Below, piece by piece: positions 35,586-44,200 of a stretch of 64,000 nucleotides of DNA. Source of the DNA: Kordiimonadaceae bacterium (lineage in GTDB: Bacteria; Pseudomonadota; Alphaproteobacteria; Sphingomonadales; Emcibacteraceae). The DNA is taken from positions 62,001-126,000 of the forward strand of contig JACKKT010000004.1 of the NCBI GenBank assembly GCA_024236295.1, read 5' to 3'. The position numbers and the translations under genes are program-made. The notes under the pieces are model-generated. The model was not told where the DNA came from. It worked only from the letters and a program-made list of their open reading frames with translations, and did no database searches. The number at the start of each line of letters is the position of its first letter. Positions within the stretch are counted from its first letter, which is position 1.

Positions 35586-36056
35586 TTAAGATTGTTTTGA
35601 AAGCAGACAAATCTGACGGTCGAGTTCATGTAGGAAATTTGACCTGTCGGTTTTTGTGAAGCTGGGGTTATGCCCTTTGCTTTCTCCTGTTTCCCGCAAA
35701 TGGGCCTTTAATTCCCGCATGGCAACGGCCATGCCAATATTATCAGCTGAAAAAAGTTTTCCCGTTGGTCCAATGGCAATGGCACCGGCATCAAGACATC
35801 TTTTTGCCAGAGGGATATCGGCTGTAACAACGATATCATTTTTACTGATATGCTCAGCTATCCAGTTATCGGCCTGATCGGCGCCTTCGGGTACGACAAT
35901 TTTCTGCACCAGGGGACCTGCATCAATTCTCATCCACTGATTGCTGACTAAAAACACAGGCGTGTTATGCCGATAGGCAACTTTTAGAATTTCTTCTTTG
36001 ACCGGGCAGGCATCCGCATCAACATATATTGATATTTTATGGCTTTGCTGGGTCAT
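35586..36056 (-). CDS. YaiI/YqxD (UPF0178, DUF188) family protein
   Basis: A 156-residue conserved protein beginning ISIYVDADACPVKEEILKVA with IVVTADIPLAKRCLDAGA, the two acidic motifs of a PIN-like nuclease fold. Members are widespread and of unproven function; nuclease activity is inferred from the fold. It is separated by 64 nt from xylB on the same strand and is divergent from the MarR gene. Confidence 0.9.
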   Translation of the reverse strand: MTQQSHKISIYVDADACPVKEEILKVAYRHNTPVFLVSNQWMRIDAGPLVQKIVVPEGADQADNWIAEHISKNDIVVTADIPLAKRCLDAGAIAIGPTGKLFSADNIGMAVAMRELKAHLRETGESKGHNPSFTKTDRSNFLHELDRQICLLSKQS

Positions 36057-36138
36057 TCTTTTTTTGAACTTTCAATCATACCCGGTTATTATTAACATAT
36101 TCATATACAATATTGATCATAATATAGCGAGACAAGCA

Positions 36139-36573
36139 TTGGCCCGGAAAAAAAATATTGAAAAATCAGGTTTGGAAAATCAGGTAGGACATCTTTTAAG
36201 GCGCGTTTTTCATAAAGCACGTGGCAGAATGCAAAAGAAAATTGCCGAAACCGGGCTAAGCCCGATGCAGACGGCTGCAATGACCTCCTTAAGAAAACTT
36301 GGGCCGACATCACAAAATAAACTTGGCCGTCGGATTGGAATGGAACCGGGCAATGTTCATGGATTGGTGGACCGTCTTTTAAAAAAAGGGATGATTACGT
36401 CCAAGTTTGTCGATGAAGGACCCGGGCTCCATATACTTGATTTGACCGAAGAAGGTCAGAAAATTGTTGATATGGTTATCCCGCTTGGTGCCGAAGCAAA
36501 CAAGGAAACGCTGGCGCCATTATCCCCGGAGGAACAGGAACAGTTTATGGACTATCTGAGACGTCTTTTATAA
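36139..36573 (+). CDS. MarR-family transcriptional regulator of the aromatic cluster
   Basis: A 144-residue winged-helix regulator: LSPMQTAAMTSLRKLGPTSQ, LGRRIGMEPGNVHGLVDRLL (recognition helix) and a wing with LDLTEEGQKIV. The usual MarR length is reached only from a TTG at 36139 (GCGAGA upstream); the longer frame from 35998 adds a stretch unlike the family. MarR proteins of this type repress aromatic-degradation genes and are released by an aromatic ligand or its CoA ester. It sits at the edge of the catabolic island, where copies of a single 16-bp palindrome precede the transcription units. Confidence 0.85.
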   Translation: MARKKNIEKSGLENQVGHLLRRVFHKARGRMQKKIAETGLSPMQTAAMTSLRKLGPTSQNKLGRRIGMEPGNVHGLVDRLLKKGMITSKFVDEGPGLHILDLTEEGQKIVDMVIPLGAEANKETLAPLSPEEQEQFMDYLRRLL

Positions 36574-36583
36574 CTGAAGTGCG

Positions 36584-36618
36584 TTGACTCCATCGATTTT
36601 ACTGTTATTATAATAACA
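36584..36618 (+). promoter_or_regulatory. Promoter with overlapping operator palindrome (site 1)
   Basis: TTGACT (36584-36589) and TATTAT (36606-36611, 16-nt spacing; or TATAAT at 36609-36614, 19-nt) form a sigma-70-like promoter. The perfect 16-bp palindrome TGTTATTATAATAACA (36603-36618) covers the -10 element, the position expected for repression. It lies 24 nt before the dioxygenase start. Confidence 0.75.
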
Positions 36619-36641
36619 TTAATTTATCAGGAAAGTTTAGT

Positions 36642-37655
36642 ATGGCAGAAATCGTACTTGGAATGTGGACGTCGCACGGACCCACCTTGTCAACAACACC
36701 GGAACAATGGCTGATGCGGGTAAAGGCGGATCAGAGCCGCCCGTCACATCCATTTCGTCTTGGCAATTATTCATTTGATGAGCTTAAAGAGCTTAGAAAA
36801 AATGAAAAGCTGGGTGAGCAGGCATCGCTGGAAGAGCGTACATTAAGGCATGATCGCTGCCAAAAGGCCATAAACAGAATGGCAGATATCTGGGATGAGG
36901 TAAAACCGGATGTCGCCGTAATCATGGGCAATGACCAGAAAGAGATTTTTACTGATGAATTAATCCCGGCCTTTACAGTATTCAGCGGTGAAACACTATT
37001 TAATGAACCGGCGAGCGAAGCGCAAATTCCGCTTATGGCTCCGGGGATACACGAGGCGGAAAGTGGTCACAATCCGGCAAAATATACTGAATATCCGGGG
37101 CAGGTAGAATTAAGCCGACTGATCATTGAGCAGTCAACAAAAGACGGTTTTGATGTGGCGCAGATGAATAAAATTCCCCGCCATGAAAATCACTGGTCTT
37201 CCGGGGTTGGTCATGCATTCGGGTATATTTACCGTCAGGTCATGAGGGATAATGTGGTGCCCAACGTTCCCGTTATCACCAATACGTTTTTCCCACCCAA
37301 TCAGCCGAGTGCTAATAGATGCTTTGATTTCGGTCGAACCATTGGAAAGGCCATTAGAAATTGGGACAGTGATTTGAGGGTTGCTGTATTCGGCTCCGGG
37401 GGCATGAGCCATTTTGTTATTGATGAAGATCTGGATCAGCTGTTCATTAAAGCGATCAGGGAAAGAGATGCAAAAACACTCATTTCACTGGAAGAAGGAT
37501 ATTTTCAAACCGGCACGTCGGAACTTAAAAACTGGATTGCGGCGGCGGGTATTTTATTTGATACTGATCTGGATGGTGAACTTGTTGATTATGTGCCCTG
37601 CTACCGGTCAGAAGCCGGAACGGGAACAGCAAATGGTTTCGTCTACTGGCGATAA
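36642..37655 (+). CDS. LigB-superfamily class III extradiol dioxygenase-like protein
   Basis: A 337-residue protein of the protocatechuate-4,5-dioxygenase beta (LigB) superfamily, which cleaves catechol-type rings next to a hydroxyl with Fe(II). Visible are TSHGPTL (first His ligand), ENHWSSGVGHAFGY, and AVFGSGGMSHFV near the catalytic His. The second iron His of LigB (in the NDH motif) appears as NDQ here. No LigA-like alpha subunit is beside it. It is first in an operon with two RraA-type aldolases and a flavin reductase. The substrate is unknown: protocatechuate, gallate or homoprotocatechuate-like compounds fit. Confidence 0.75.
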   Translation: MAEIVLGMWTSHGPTLSTTPEQWLMRVKADQSRPSHPFRLGNYSFDELKELRKNEKLGEQASLEERTLRHDRCQKAINRMADIWDEVKPDVAVIMGNDQKEIFTDELIPAFTVFSGETLFNEPASEAQIPLMAPGIHEAESGHNPAKYTEYPGQVELSRLIIEQSTKDGFDVAQMNKIPRHENHWSSGVGHAFGYIYRQVMRDNVVPNVPVITNTFFPPNQPSANRCFDFGRTIGKAIRNWDSDLRVAVFGSGGMSHFVIDEDLDQLFIKAIRERDAKTLISLEEGYFQTGTSELKNWIAAAGILFDTDLDGELVDYVPCYRSEAGTGTANGFVYWR

Positions 37656-37677
37656 TGTTGAATTTGGAGAATGATAA

Positions 37678-38328
37678 ATGGATCAGGCAGTAGAGCGTGC
37701 TTCAAAACTGGATACGGCAACAATCAGTGATGCCCTTGATAAACTTGGGATTAAAGGTCAGTGTCTTGGCATAAAACCACGCGATCATAATTTTAGAATG
37801 ACGGGGCGCGCCTTTACCATTCTTTATGGCCCCGCAGACGTTAATCCGGGAACAGTTGGCGATTATATTGATGATCTTGAACCGGGAAGCGTCGTGGTGC
37901 TGGATAATGGGGGTCGCGAGGATGCGACAGTCTGGGGCGATATTCTGACCTATCTTGCCCATAAAAATGGCGTGGTGGGAACGGTTATTGACGGGGCCTG
38001 CCGTGATGTTCATATGTGCCTGAAACTAGGGTATCCGGTTTACAGCCGCAGTTATTCCATGCGCACGGGAAAAGACCGTGTCCAGGTCGATGCAACCAAT
38101 GTTCCTGTAAATATAGGAAATGCAAAGGTGCACCCGGGGGACCTGATGCGTGGGGACAGCGACGGTGTTGTGGTTATTCCCAAAGAGCATGAGGAAAGGG
38201 TGCTGGCGGCCGCCGAAGCCATTGAAGCGGCAGAGGAAAGGATTAGAGCAGCCCTTCAAAAAGGGATGAGGCTTGACGAGGCACGAGAGCTTAATAAATA
38301 TCATAGTCTTCAGACCCGGGAAGAATAA
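37678..38328 (+). CDS. RraA-family aldolase-like protein, copy 1
   Basis: A 216-residue protein of the RraA/HMG-CHA aldolase family. The metal- and substrate-binding segment is GTVIDGACRDVHMC (RD pair present), with GDSDGVVVIP near the C-terminus. Enzymes of this group split 4-hydroxy-4-methyl-2-oxoglutarate or 4-carboxy-4-hydroxy-2-oxoadipate into pyruvate plus a 2-oxoacid, the last step of the 4,5-cleavage pathway. It follows the ring-cleavage gene by 22 nt and precedes a second copy by 2 nt. Confidence 0.82.
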   Translation: MDQAVERASKLDTATISDALDKLGIKGQCLGIKPRDHNFRMTGRAFTILYGPADVNPGTVGDYIDDLEPGSVVVLDNGGREDATVWGDILTYLAHKNGVVGTVIDGACRDVHMCLKLGYPVYSRSYSMRTGKDRVQVDATNVPVNIGNAKVHPGDLMRGDSDGVVVIPKEHEERVLAAAEAIEAAEERIRAALQKGMRLDEARELNKYHSLQTREE

Positions 38329-38330
38329 TC

Positions 38331-38945
38331 ATGCGTCCTGACTATCAATTAATACAAGCGTTAGGGGCGTTTGGTACAGCAACCATTCATGAAGCGGCGG
38401 GACAGATCGGTGCCTTACCGGGCAATATAAAACCGATTTCAAAAAATATGAAACTATGTGGTCCTGTTTTTCCCCTTCATTGTCTGGCAAGAAGCAATAT
38501 TAATCTTCATGAAGCAATTTATCGGGCGAAACCCGGTGATATTTTGGTCGGCTGCATTGAAGGAATGAAAGATGCAGGATATTGGGGGGATATCCTGACC
38601 TGCGCCGCCCAGGAAAGAGGGATTAAGGGACTTGTGCTGGATGGGTGTGTCCGTGATGCCGATGATATTGATGCATTGGGCTTTCCAATCTTTGCCCGTG
38701 GGCTTAATATCCTGGGTACCGGAAAAATGCGGGGTGGATCAATTGGTGACAAGATTATGATCGGTGATATTGAAATAAATGCCGGTGATGTTATCGTAGG
38801 AGATCGGGACGGTGTGGTTGTTATACCGTCGGCAAAACTTGAGCATGTGATTGAGGCTTCCAAATCCCGGGAAGATAAGGAAAATGACGTCAGAAAACGT
38901 CTTAAGGCAGGTGAAAGCAGTCTGGAAATTTATAAGTTTCCTTAA
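38331..38945 (+). CDS. RraA-family aldolase-like protein, copy 2
   Basis: A 204-residue RraA-family protein, clearly diverged from its neighbour. The active segment is GLVLDGCVRDADDI and the end GDRDGVVVIPSAKL. As with copy 1, the likely reaction is retro-aldol cleavage of a C6-C7 hydroxy-oxo-dicarboxylate with a divalent metal. Tandem copies could form a hetero-oligomer or act on successive or alternative intermediates. It is followed after 16 nt by the reductase gene. Confidence 0.82.
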   Translation: MRPDYQLIQALGAFGTATIHEAAGQIGALPGNIKPISKNMKLCGPVFPLHCLARSNINLHEAIYRAKPGDILVGCIEGMKDAGYWGDILTCAAQERGIKGLVLDGCVRDADDIDALGFPIFARGLNILGTGKMRGGSIGDKIMIGDIEINAGDVIVGDRDGVVVIPSAKLEHVIEASKSREDKENDVRKRLKAGESSLEIYKFP

Positions 38946-38961
38946 GGCTTGAGGATAAAAT

Positions 38962-39888
38962 ATGAATAGTGATGTTGATGTCAGGGTACTTCGCAATTGT
39001 TTTGGAAAATTTGCAACGGGGATTACTGTAATCACGGCCCTTGCGCCGGATGGTACAAAAATTGGCCTGACTGTAAATTCATTCAGTTCTTTAAGCCTTG
39101 ATCCGCCAATGATCCTCTGGAGTCTGGATAAAAGATCCAATAATCTGGAGGCTTTAAAACAGGCCAGTCATTTTGCGGTTAATGTACTTGCTTCAGATCA
39201 GATGGATATTTCCAATATCTTTGCCCGCCCCTGTGATGATAAATTTAAAGATGTTGAACTGGTGGAAAGCGAATTTGGCTTGCCCCTGTTGGCAGGAACT
39301 GTTGCCCATCTTGTCTGTAAGAATGTTGGCACTTATGAAGGGGGTGATCATCTTATTTTTATTGGCGAGGTCGAGCATTTTGATACCTGTGATAAAAAAC
39401 CGCTTCTTTACAGTAATGGCCAATATTCTGTGGCTGCCCGTCATCCGGGGGTAAAGATGGCCGAGCCGCCTGTGGATGAGCGATCAAGCAATGATGAATT
39501 CATTGTGCCGCTTCTGCTAAGAAGCTATTGGGAAATTTCCGACCCGTTTTATCAGGAGCTTCTTGATGAGGGAATTCCCGTTGCCCATGCCCGTATTCTT
39601 GTTCATTTAAGTCACTCACCTGAACTGACCGTACGTGAACTAAGTGATGCCATCCGCGTTGATATGGCGTCTGTTGCTATGTCGGTAAACTGGCTTTGTG
39701 ATAATGGACATCTTAAAAAAATCGAAAATGATAAACTGGTCCTTTCTGACAAGGGTCGGGATCATCTTGATAATGTTCAAAGAAGAGCTGAGCGATTTGA
39801 AAAAGAAGTCCTTGATGGTTATAGCGAACAGGATATTGAGCTTCTCAAATCGATGCTGCGAAAGCTTATTTACCGGAATAATCTTTAA
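38962..39888 (+). CDS. C1-type flavin reductase with C-terminal MarR domain
   Basis: A 308-residue two-domain protein. Residues 1-165 form a flavin-reductase fold (FGKFATGITVITALAPDGTK, VNSFSSLSLDPPMILWSLDK, FAVNVLA). Residues about 175-308 form a MarR-type winged helix (ARILVHLSHSPELTVRELSD). This architecture matches C1, the reductase of p-hydroxyphenylacetate hydroxylase of Acinetobacter, in which the MarR domain inhibits the reductase until substrate binds. It would supply reduced FMN/FAD to a two-component hydroxylase; the only oxygenase here is the HpaB-type gene at the far end of the cluster. Confidence 0.82.
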   Translation: MNSDVDVRVLRNCFGKFATGITVITALAPDGTKIGLTVNSFSSLSLDPPMILWSLDKRSNNLEALKQASHFAVNVLASDQMDISNIFARPCDDKFKDVELVESEFGLPLLAGTVAHLVCKNVGTYEGGDHLIFIGEVEHFDTCDKKPLLYSNGQYSVAARHPGVKMAEPPVDERSSNDEFIVPLLLRSYWEISDPFYQELLDEGIPVAHARILVHLSHSPELTVRELSDAIRVDMASVAMSVNWLCDNGHLKKIENDKLVLSDKGRDHLDNVQRRAERFEKEVLDGYSEQDIELLKSMLRKLIYRNNL

Positions 39889-39893
39889 TTTTT

Positions 39894-40955
39894 TTAGAAT
39901 GCTATTGGCCGGTTGCCTTCATAAGCCTGCTGTAACAGCGCCCTGACGGATTCAAAATCCACTGGCTTAGGGTTAAAAGGCGTGGTTTCAACTGTTTCTT
40001 TCGCGGCGACGTCCAGATGATCTTCCCTCATCCCCAGCTCTTTAAGGCTCCGCGGAACATTAATATCACGGGCGAAATCATATATACCGCCTGATGCGCT
40101 TTTTGTCCCCATAGCGGCCATTATTTTTTCCATCGCAGATGGAGCTGTCGTTTCATTGTAGGCAACAGCATAAGGCAGGATCACACTGTTTGATTCCCCA
40201 TGTGGAATGCCATGATGCCCGCCGAGCACATGGCATATTTTATGATGTATGGCGATACCGGCAAGATTGACGCAATAGCCGCTCAGCATGCCGCCATAAA
40301 GCACCTGTGATCGAGCGGAAATATCAGCCGGATTTATAATGCTTCCTTTTATTCCTTTTGTCAGTGCCGAAATTCCTTCTATGGCGTAGAGGTCTGAAAT
40401 CGGGTTTTGGTCCTTTGCATAAAGTGCTTCCACACAGTGGGCTAGGCTGTTCATGCCGATAGTACCGGTGAGATGAGCATTAAGACCTGTGGTCAGTACC
40501 GGATCATAAATAGTGCTTCTGGCAATGACCTTTGGGTCACGGCCGGTTTTTTTATGGTTTCCGATAAGCATGCCATATATCGGTGTACTTTCCGAACCGC
40601 ACGGGGTTGTGGCAATAACGATGAATTTTGCATCGGTTCTAAGGGCAATGGCCTTGCCGATGCCAATTGTTGAACCCCCGCCAATTGCCACAATACAGTC
40701 TGCGTTCTTTTTGTTATAAAGATCAAGGGCTTCCATGGCGACCTGTTCCGGGCAATGGGGCTTTGCCCCGTCATAAATTGCCGCACACATTGCCCCCAGA
40801 CTTTCAATGATATGATTAATCCGCTTGGCCATCCCCGCGGAGCAGGCAATCATAACCCGGTTGCAGCCAAGTTTCTCCACTTCGTCTTTCAGCTTTAAAG
40901 CGGCATTTTCAGCGAAGACGGCTCTGGTTCGAATGGGGGTATATTCAAACTGCAT
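39894..40955 (-). CDS. Maleylacetate reductase (iron-containing ADH family)
   Basis: A 353-residue NAD(P)H-dependent enzyme that should reduce maleylacetate to 3-oxoadipate in hydroxyquinol or resorcinol pathways. It shows the nucleotide site IVAIGGGSTIGIGKAIAL, TTPCGSESTPIYGM, and the metal region GIAIHHKICHVLGGHHGIPHG. The length equals known maleylacetate reductases. It converges with the reductase gene (5 nt apart) and is divergent from the third RraA gene, with operator site 2 between. Confidence 0.88.
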   Translation of the reverse strand: MQFEYTPIRTRAVFAENAALKLKDEVEKLGCNRVMIACSAGMAKRINHIIESLGAMCAAIYDGAKPHCPEQVAMEALDLYNKKNADCIVAIGGGSTIGIGKAIALRTDAKFIVIATTPCGSESTPIYGMLIGNHKKTGRDPKVIARSTIYDPVLTTGLNAHLTGTIGMNSLAHCVEALYAKDQNPISDLYAIEGISALTKGIKGSIINPADISARSQVLYGGMLSGYCVNLAGIAIHHKICHVLGGHHGIPHGESNSVILPYAVAYNETTAPSAMEKIMAAMGTKSASGGIYDFARDINVPRSLKELGMREDHLDVAAKETVETTPFNPKPVDFESVRALLQQAYEGNRPIAF

Positions 40956-40993
40956 TTCTTTGTTCCCGTACTTGACAGCGGATATTCATTAGG

Positions 40994-41009
40994 TATTATT
41001 ATAATAACA
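40994..41009. promoter_or_regulatory. Operator palindrome, site 2
   Basis: TATTATTATAATAACA matches 15 of 16 positions of the perfect palindrome at 36603-36618. It lies in the 103-nt divergent promoter between maleylacetate reductase (minus) and the third RraA gene (plus) and includes a TATAAT hexamer. Confidence 0.7.
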
Positions 41010-41058
41010 TTAAACAAGTGACAATATTTTTCTCTAAATTATAGAAATGGAATGATAA

Positions 41059-41724
41059 ATGAGCAATGATCTACTGGACCGCCTGAAGAAAATGGACAGT
41101 TGTGCAGTATCGGATGCGATGGATAGTCTTGGATTGCCGGGGGAAGTAACAGGCATTACTAACCAGACAACAAAAAATAAAATAGTTGGTCGTGCGCTGA
41201 CCGTTGAGCTTGGAAGCATAGCGCCGGAAGGGGGAAGTGCCAGGCATCTTTGCTCAGGTGCCATTGAAAGCGGTAAAGCTGGAAATATTATTGTTATTCA
41301 ACAAAGTACCGGGATTGATGCTGCCGGATGGGGCGGAGTTCTTTCCAACGCTGCTCAGTATAACGGTATCGAAGGGGTGATCGTAGAAGGGCCGGCCCGT
41401 GATATTGATGAAGCAGCCGGGCTGGGTTTTAGTGTCTATGCACGCGGTCACACGGCACGTACGGCGCGGGGGAGGGTTTATGAACAATGCTTCAACCAGC
41501 CGATCACTGTCGGGAATGTCTCCGTCAACCCGGGTGATTATGTCATTGCCGATGGCAGTGCCATTGTATTTATACCCGAAGCCCGCGCGGAAGAGGTGAT
41601 TAAAATTGCTGAACGTATAGTGGCAAAAGAAAAGCTTATGACAGAAGCGGTGCGCTCAGGAACACCAGTCGGTACGGTTATGGGATCAAATTATGAAAAT
41701 ATGCTGGATGACATGGGTAAATAG
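41059..41724 (+). CDS. RraA-family aldolase-like protein, copy 3
   Basis: A 221-residue RraA-family protein. The active segment is GVIVEGPARDIDEA: the Arg-Asp pair is kept but the preceding acidic residue is Glu where copies 1 and 2 have Asp. The C-terminal site reads IADGSAIVFIPEARA. It starts the operon with the FAD monooxygenase (2 nt apart). The change may shift the substrate or the metal. Confidence 0.8.
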   Translation: MSNDLLDRLKKMDSCAVSDAMDSLGLPGEVTGITNQTTKNKIVGRALTVELGSIAPEGGSARHLCSGAIESGKAGNIIVIQQSTGIDAAGWGGVLSNAAQYNGIEGVIVEGPARDIDEAAGLGFSVYARGHTARTARGRVYEQCFNQPITVGNVSVNPGDYVIADGSAIVFIPEARAEEVIKIAERIVAKEKLMTEAVRSGTPVGTVMGSNYENMLDDMGK

Positions 41725-41726
41725 GC

Positions 41727-42914
41727 ATGGATAAATCAACAAAAATTATCATTGCCGGTGCCGGTATTGGTGGTCTGACAGCGGCAGCCTGCCTGCTGCA
41801 GGAAGGATATCATGTACGCGTCTATGAACAGGCTCCCAAACTTGGTGAAATTGGTGCCGGTATACAAACCAGTGCTCCAGCGGTGAAAGTTCTTCATCAT
41901 CTTGGCCTGGCCAAAAAGCTGGAAGAGGTTTCCGTAATGCCCAAATCATTTGAATTCAGGCTCTTTGACAGTGGTGAGGTGCTACATAAACTGCCGCTTG
42001 CAGAGGCACATGAAAAACAGCATGGTGCCCCCTATTATCATATTCACCGCAGTGATATTCATAAAATTCTGGCGGATCGTGTTCTTGAACTTGACCCGGA
42101 TGCGGTAGTCCTGAACTCTACCGCTGTGGGATTTAGTGAAGATAAAGACAGTGTTACCCTAAAACTTGCTGATGGACAGGAAATTAAAGCGGATATACTT
42201 GTTGGTGCTGATGGAATTAAGTCAGCTATCCGCGATCAGATCGTTGGGACAACAGAACCGGATTATACAGGGCAGGTGGCCTGGCGGGCGACAGTTGATG
42301 TTAGAAAACTGCCGGAAGATTTTATGGATAAAATTGTTGCGATCTGGTGCGGGCCGAAGAAGCATGCTGTTGTCTATTATCTGCGCTCAGGAAAATTGCT
42401 TAATTTCGTTGGCTGTGTTGAAAATAGCAACTGGAAAGAGGAAAGCTGGATGGTGAAGGCATCATGGGATGCTTTAAAGGCGGACTATGCTGGCTGGAAC
42501 AAAGAAATACAAACCATAATTGATAATGTTGATAAGGACCAGTGTTACCTTTGGGCCCTGAATAACCGTAAACCTGTTGATAACTGGCGTACTGACCGTG
42601 CCGTTATAATGGGCGATGCCGCGCATCCGACATTGCCTTATATGGCGTCTGGTGCCGTGATGGCAATTGAGGATGGTGCCGTACTGATGCGTTCAATTAA
42701 TGCCAATGACGATGTGGCTGCGGCCCTTGATATGTTTCAGAGAAACCGTCTTGACCGTACCGCCAGGATCGTTACGGGCAGTACGGAATTGGGGGATCTT
42801 TATCATTTGTCCAACAGGGAAGAATTTGAAAAAGGCTTCGCTAAAAGAAATGTGGCCAAGGAACGCAATGAATGGCTTTATGCCTATGATCCTTTAACAG
42901 TTGCGTTAGTCTGA
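41727..42914 (+). CDS. FAD-dependent aromatic monooxygenase (3-hydroxybenzoate 6-hydroxylase/salicylate hydroxylase type)
   Basis: A 395-residue single-component flavoprotein hydroxylase. FAD motif GAGIGGLTAAACLLQEGYHV, DG motif VGADGIKSAIRDQI, and GD motif GDAAHPTLPYMASG are all present. The length fits 3-hydroxybenzoate 6-hydroxylase, which gives gentisate. A gentisate dioxygenase, fumarylpyruvate hydrolase and maleylpyruvate isomerase are 4 kb downstream, making that assignment attractive; salicylate 1-hydroxylase is the main alternative. The stop overlaps the convergent MFS gene by 9 nt. Confidence 0.8.
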   Translation: MDKSTKIIIAGAGIGGLTAAACLLQEGYHVRVYEQAPKLGEIGAGIQTSAPAVKVLHHLGLAKKLEEVSVMPKSFEFRLFDSGEVLHKLPLAEAHEKQHGAPYYHIHRSDIHKILADRVLELDPDAVVLNSTAVGFSEDKDSVTLKLADGQEIKADILVGADGIKSAIRDQIVGTTEPDYTGQVAWRATVDVRKLPEDFMDKIVAIWCGPKKHAVVYYLRSGKLLNFVGCVENSNWKEESWMVKASWDALKADYAGWNKEIQTIIDNVDKDQCYLWALNNRKPVDNWRTDRAVIMGDAAHPTLPYMASGAVMAIEDGAVLMRSINANDDVAAALDMFQRNRLDRTARIVTGSTELGDLYHLSNREEFEKGFAKRNVAKERNEWLYAYDPLTVALV

Positions 42915-44189
42915 CTTTTCTTTTTCCTGAAGCCATATCCGGTAGGAAGGACGGACGAAGGCTAGCGAGAGTGTGGCGAGCAGTGACATCAGGATAAGAA
43001 GATAAAAGGCTTTATCATAATTGCCAAACCGTTCATACATCACCCCGACCACATATGGACCGGCCGCAAATCCGGCTGATAATATCATGGTCATTGTACC
43101 GACAGTCCGGGGTAAAATTGCCGGACCAAATGCTTGCCGACAGAGGTAGGGTACATCAACAATTGTTCCACCATGGGAAATGCCGCGGGCAATGGCAAAG
43201 GCTATCAGCGTTGTTGTTCCGGCAACTGGAAAGGCAAGAATAACCCCAAGTCCGATGGTCAGGTAGCAGAACATGACCCCTTTGATGGCGAATTTATCAA
43301 ACGCCCAGCCAAAACACACTTTACCAAGGATGCTTATTGTCATGATCAGGCTGAATGTCCAGCGGGCAAGATCACGGCCCAGCCCGGCGTCCTTGTCAAT
43401 ATATTCGACAGTATGTTGCAGCATGCTTTGATCAACAAACCCGATAAGGAAAACACCTATACTCATCATGATAAATGTTTTTCCTTTTACCGTACCAATG
43501 AAATCAAGGAATTCTGGGGGTAAATTCTTGTCCTTAGTGATATTTTTATTCTTTATTCCCTCTGTTTCAAGTCCCAGAGCATCGGGTGTTTCGCGGGCAA
43601 TAAGCAGGAAAAAGGGCAGGGCAAAAAACCATATGCCCGCACTTAAAATGGCCACCGCTGTCCGCCAGCCATAACCATCAAGAAGTGGTTCCAACACAAA
43701 AGGAAGTGTCGCCCCGGCGGCAGAAGTCCCAAGCAGGGCAAGGCCAAGGGCCAGTCCGATCCGGCCATGAAACCAGCGGGAAACGATTACCTTTACGGTG
43801 ATCACCAGGCTGATTGAGCCTATTCCCAAAAATGTGCCAACCAATGCCAGGTGCCATAGTTTTGTTATAAATATAAAGGAGATCATAGTCAGGCCAACAA
43901 TAAGACTTGTAATAATTGTTGTCAGCCTGGTACCAAAACGCTGTATAAATTCACCAATAAAAAAGGCGGCTACGGCGCCAGAGATAAATTTTGCACTGGC
44001 TAGAATGGTTACATCACTTCGGGTCCAGCTGAATTGATCTTCCATTGGTCCGTAAAGCAGTGGGAGCATCATGGTCGGAATGCCAAAAATAAACATATGG
44101 CAGAAAAATGAAGCAAGAACGACCATCCAGCCATAATAAAATAGCGCTGGTCGGTCATTTCCTGAAAAGTAGGTTTCTATGACACGCAC
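42906..44189 (-). CDS. MFS transporter, monocarboxylate/oxalate-formate-antiporter-like
   Basis: A 427-residue protein with twelve membrane helices. It begins LFYYGWMVVLASFFCHMFIF and has LTIIITSLIVGLTMISFIF and SLVITVKVIVSRWFHGRIGL, as in OFA/MCT-type carriers. It likely imports an aromatic carboxylate or a related acid used by the cluster. It is 11 nt downstream of the HD-domain protein gene, in one minus-strand operon controlled from operator sites 3 and 4. Confidence 0.85.
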   Translation of the reverse strand: MRVIETYFSGNDRPALFYYGWMVVLASFFCHMFIFGIPTMMLPLLYGPMEDQFSWTRSDVTILASAKFISGAVAAFFIGEFIQRFGTRLTTIITSLIVGLTMISFIFITKLWHLALVGTFLGIGSISLVITVKVIVSRWFHGRIGLALGLALLGTSAAGATLPFVLEPLLDGYGWRTAVAILSAGIWFFALPFFLLIARETPDALGLETEGIKNKNITKDKNLPPEFLDFIGTVKGKTFIMMSIGVFLIGFVDQSMLQHTVEYIDKDAGLGRDLARWTFSLIMTISILGKVCFGWAFDKFAIKGVMFCYLTIGLGVILAFPVAGTTTLIAFAIARGISHGGTIVDVPYLCRQAFGPAILPRTVGTMTMILSAGFAAGPYVVGVMYERFGNYDKAFYLLILMSLLATLSLAFVRPSYRIWLQEKEKSD

Positions 44190-44200
44190 GGGTCAGAATT

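Noticed and set aside
36085..36096. GTTATTATTAAC upstream of the MarR gene as a sixth operator
   Set aside because: It is a shorter dyad with two bases less between half-sites than the other copies; in AT-rich DNA this can occur by chance, so autoregulation is not claimed.
35998..36138. N-terminal extension of the MarR gene
   Set aside because: The added 47 residues overlap the neighbouring divergent gene start and promoter and do not resemble MarR proteins; the TTG start gives normal length.
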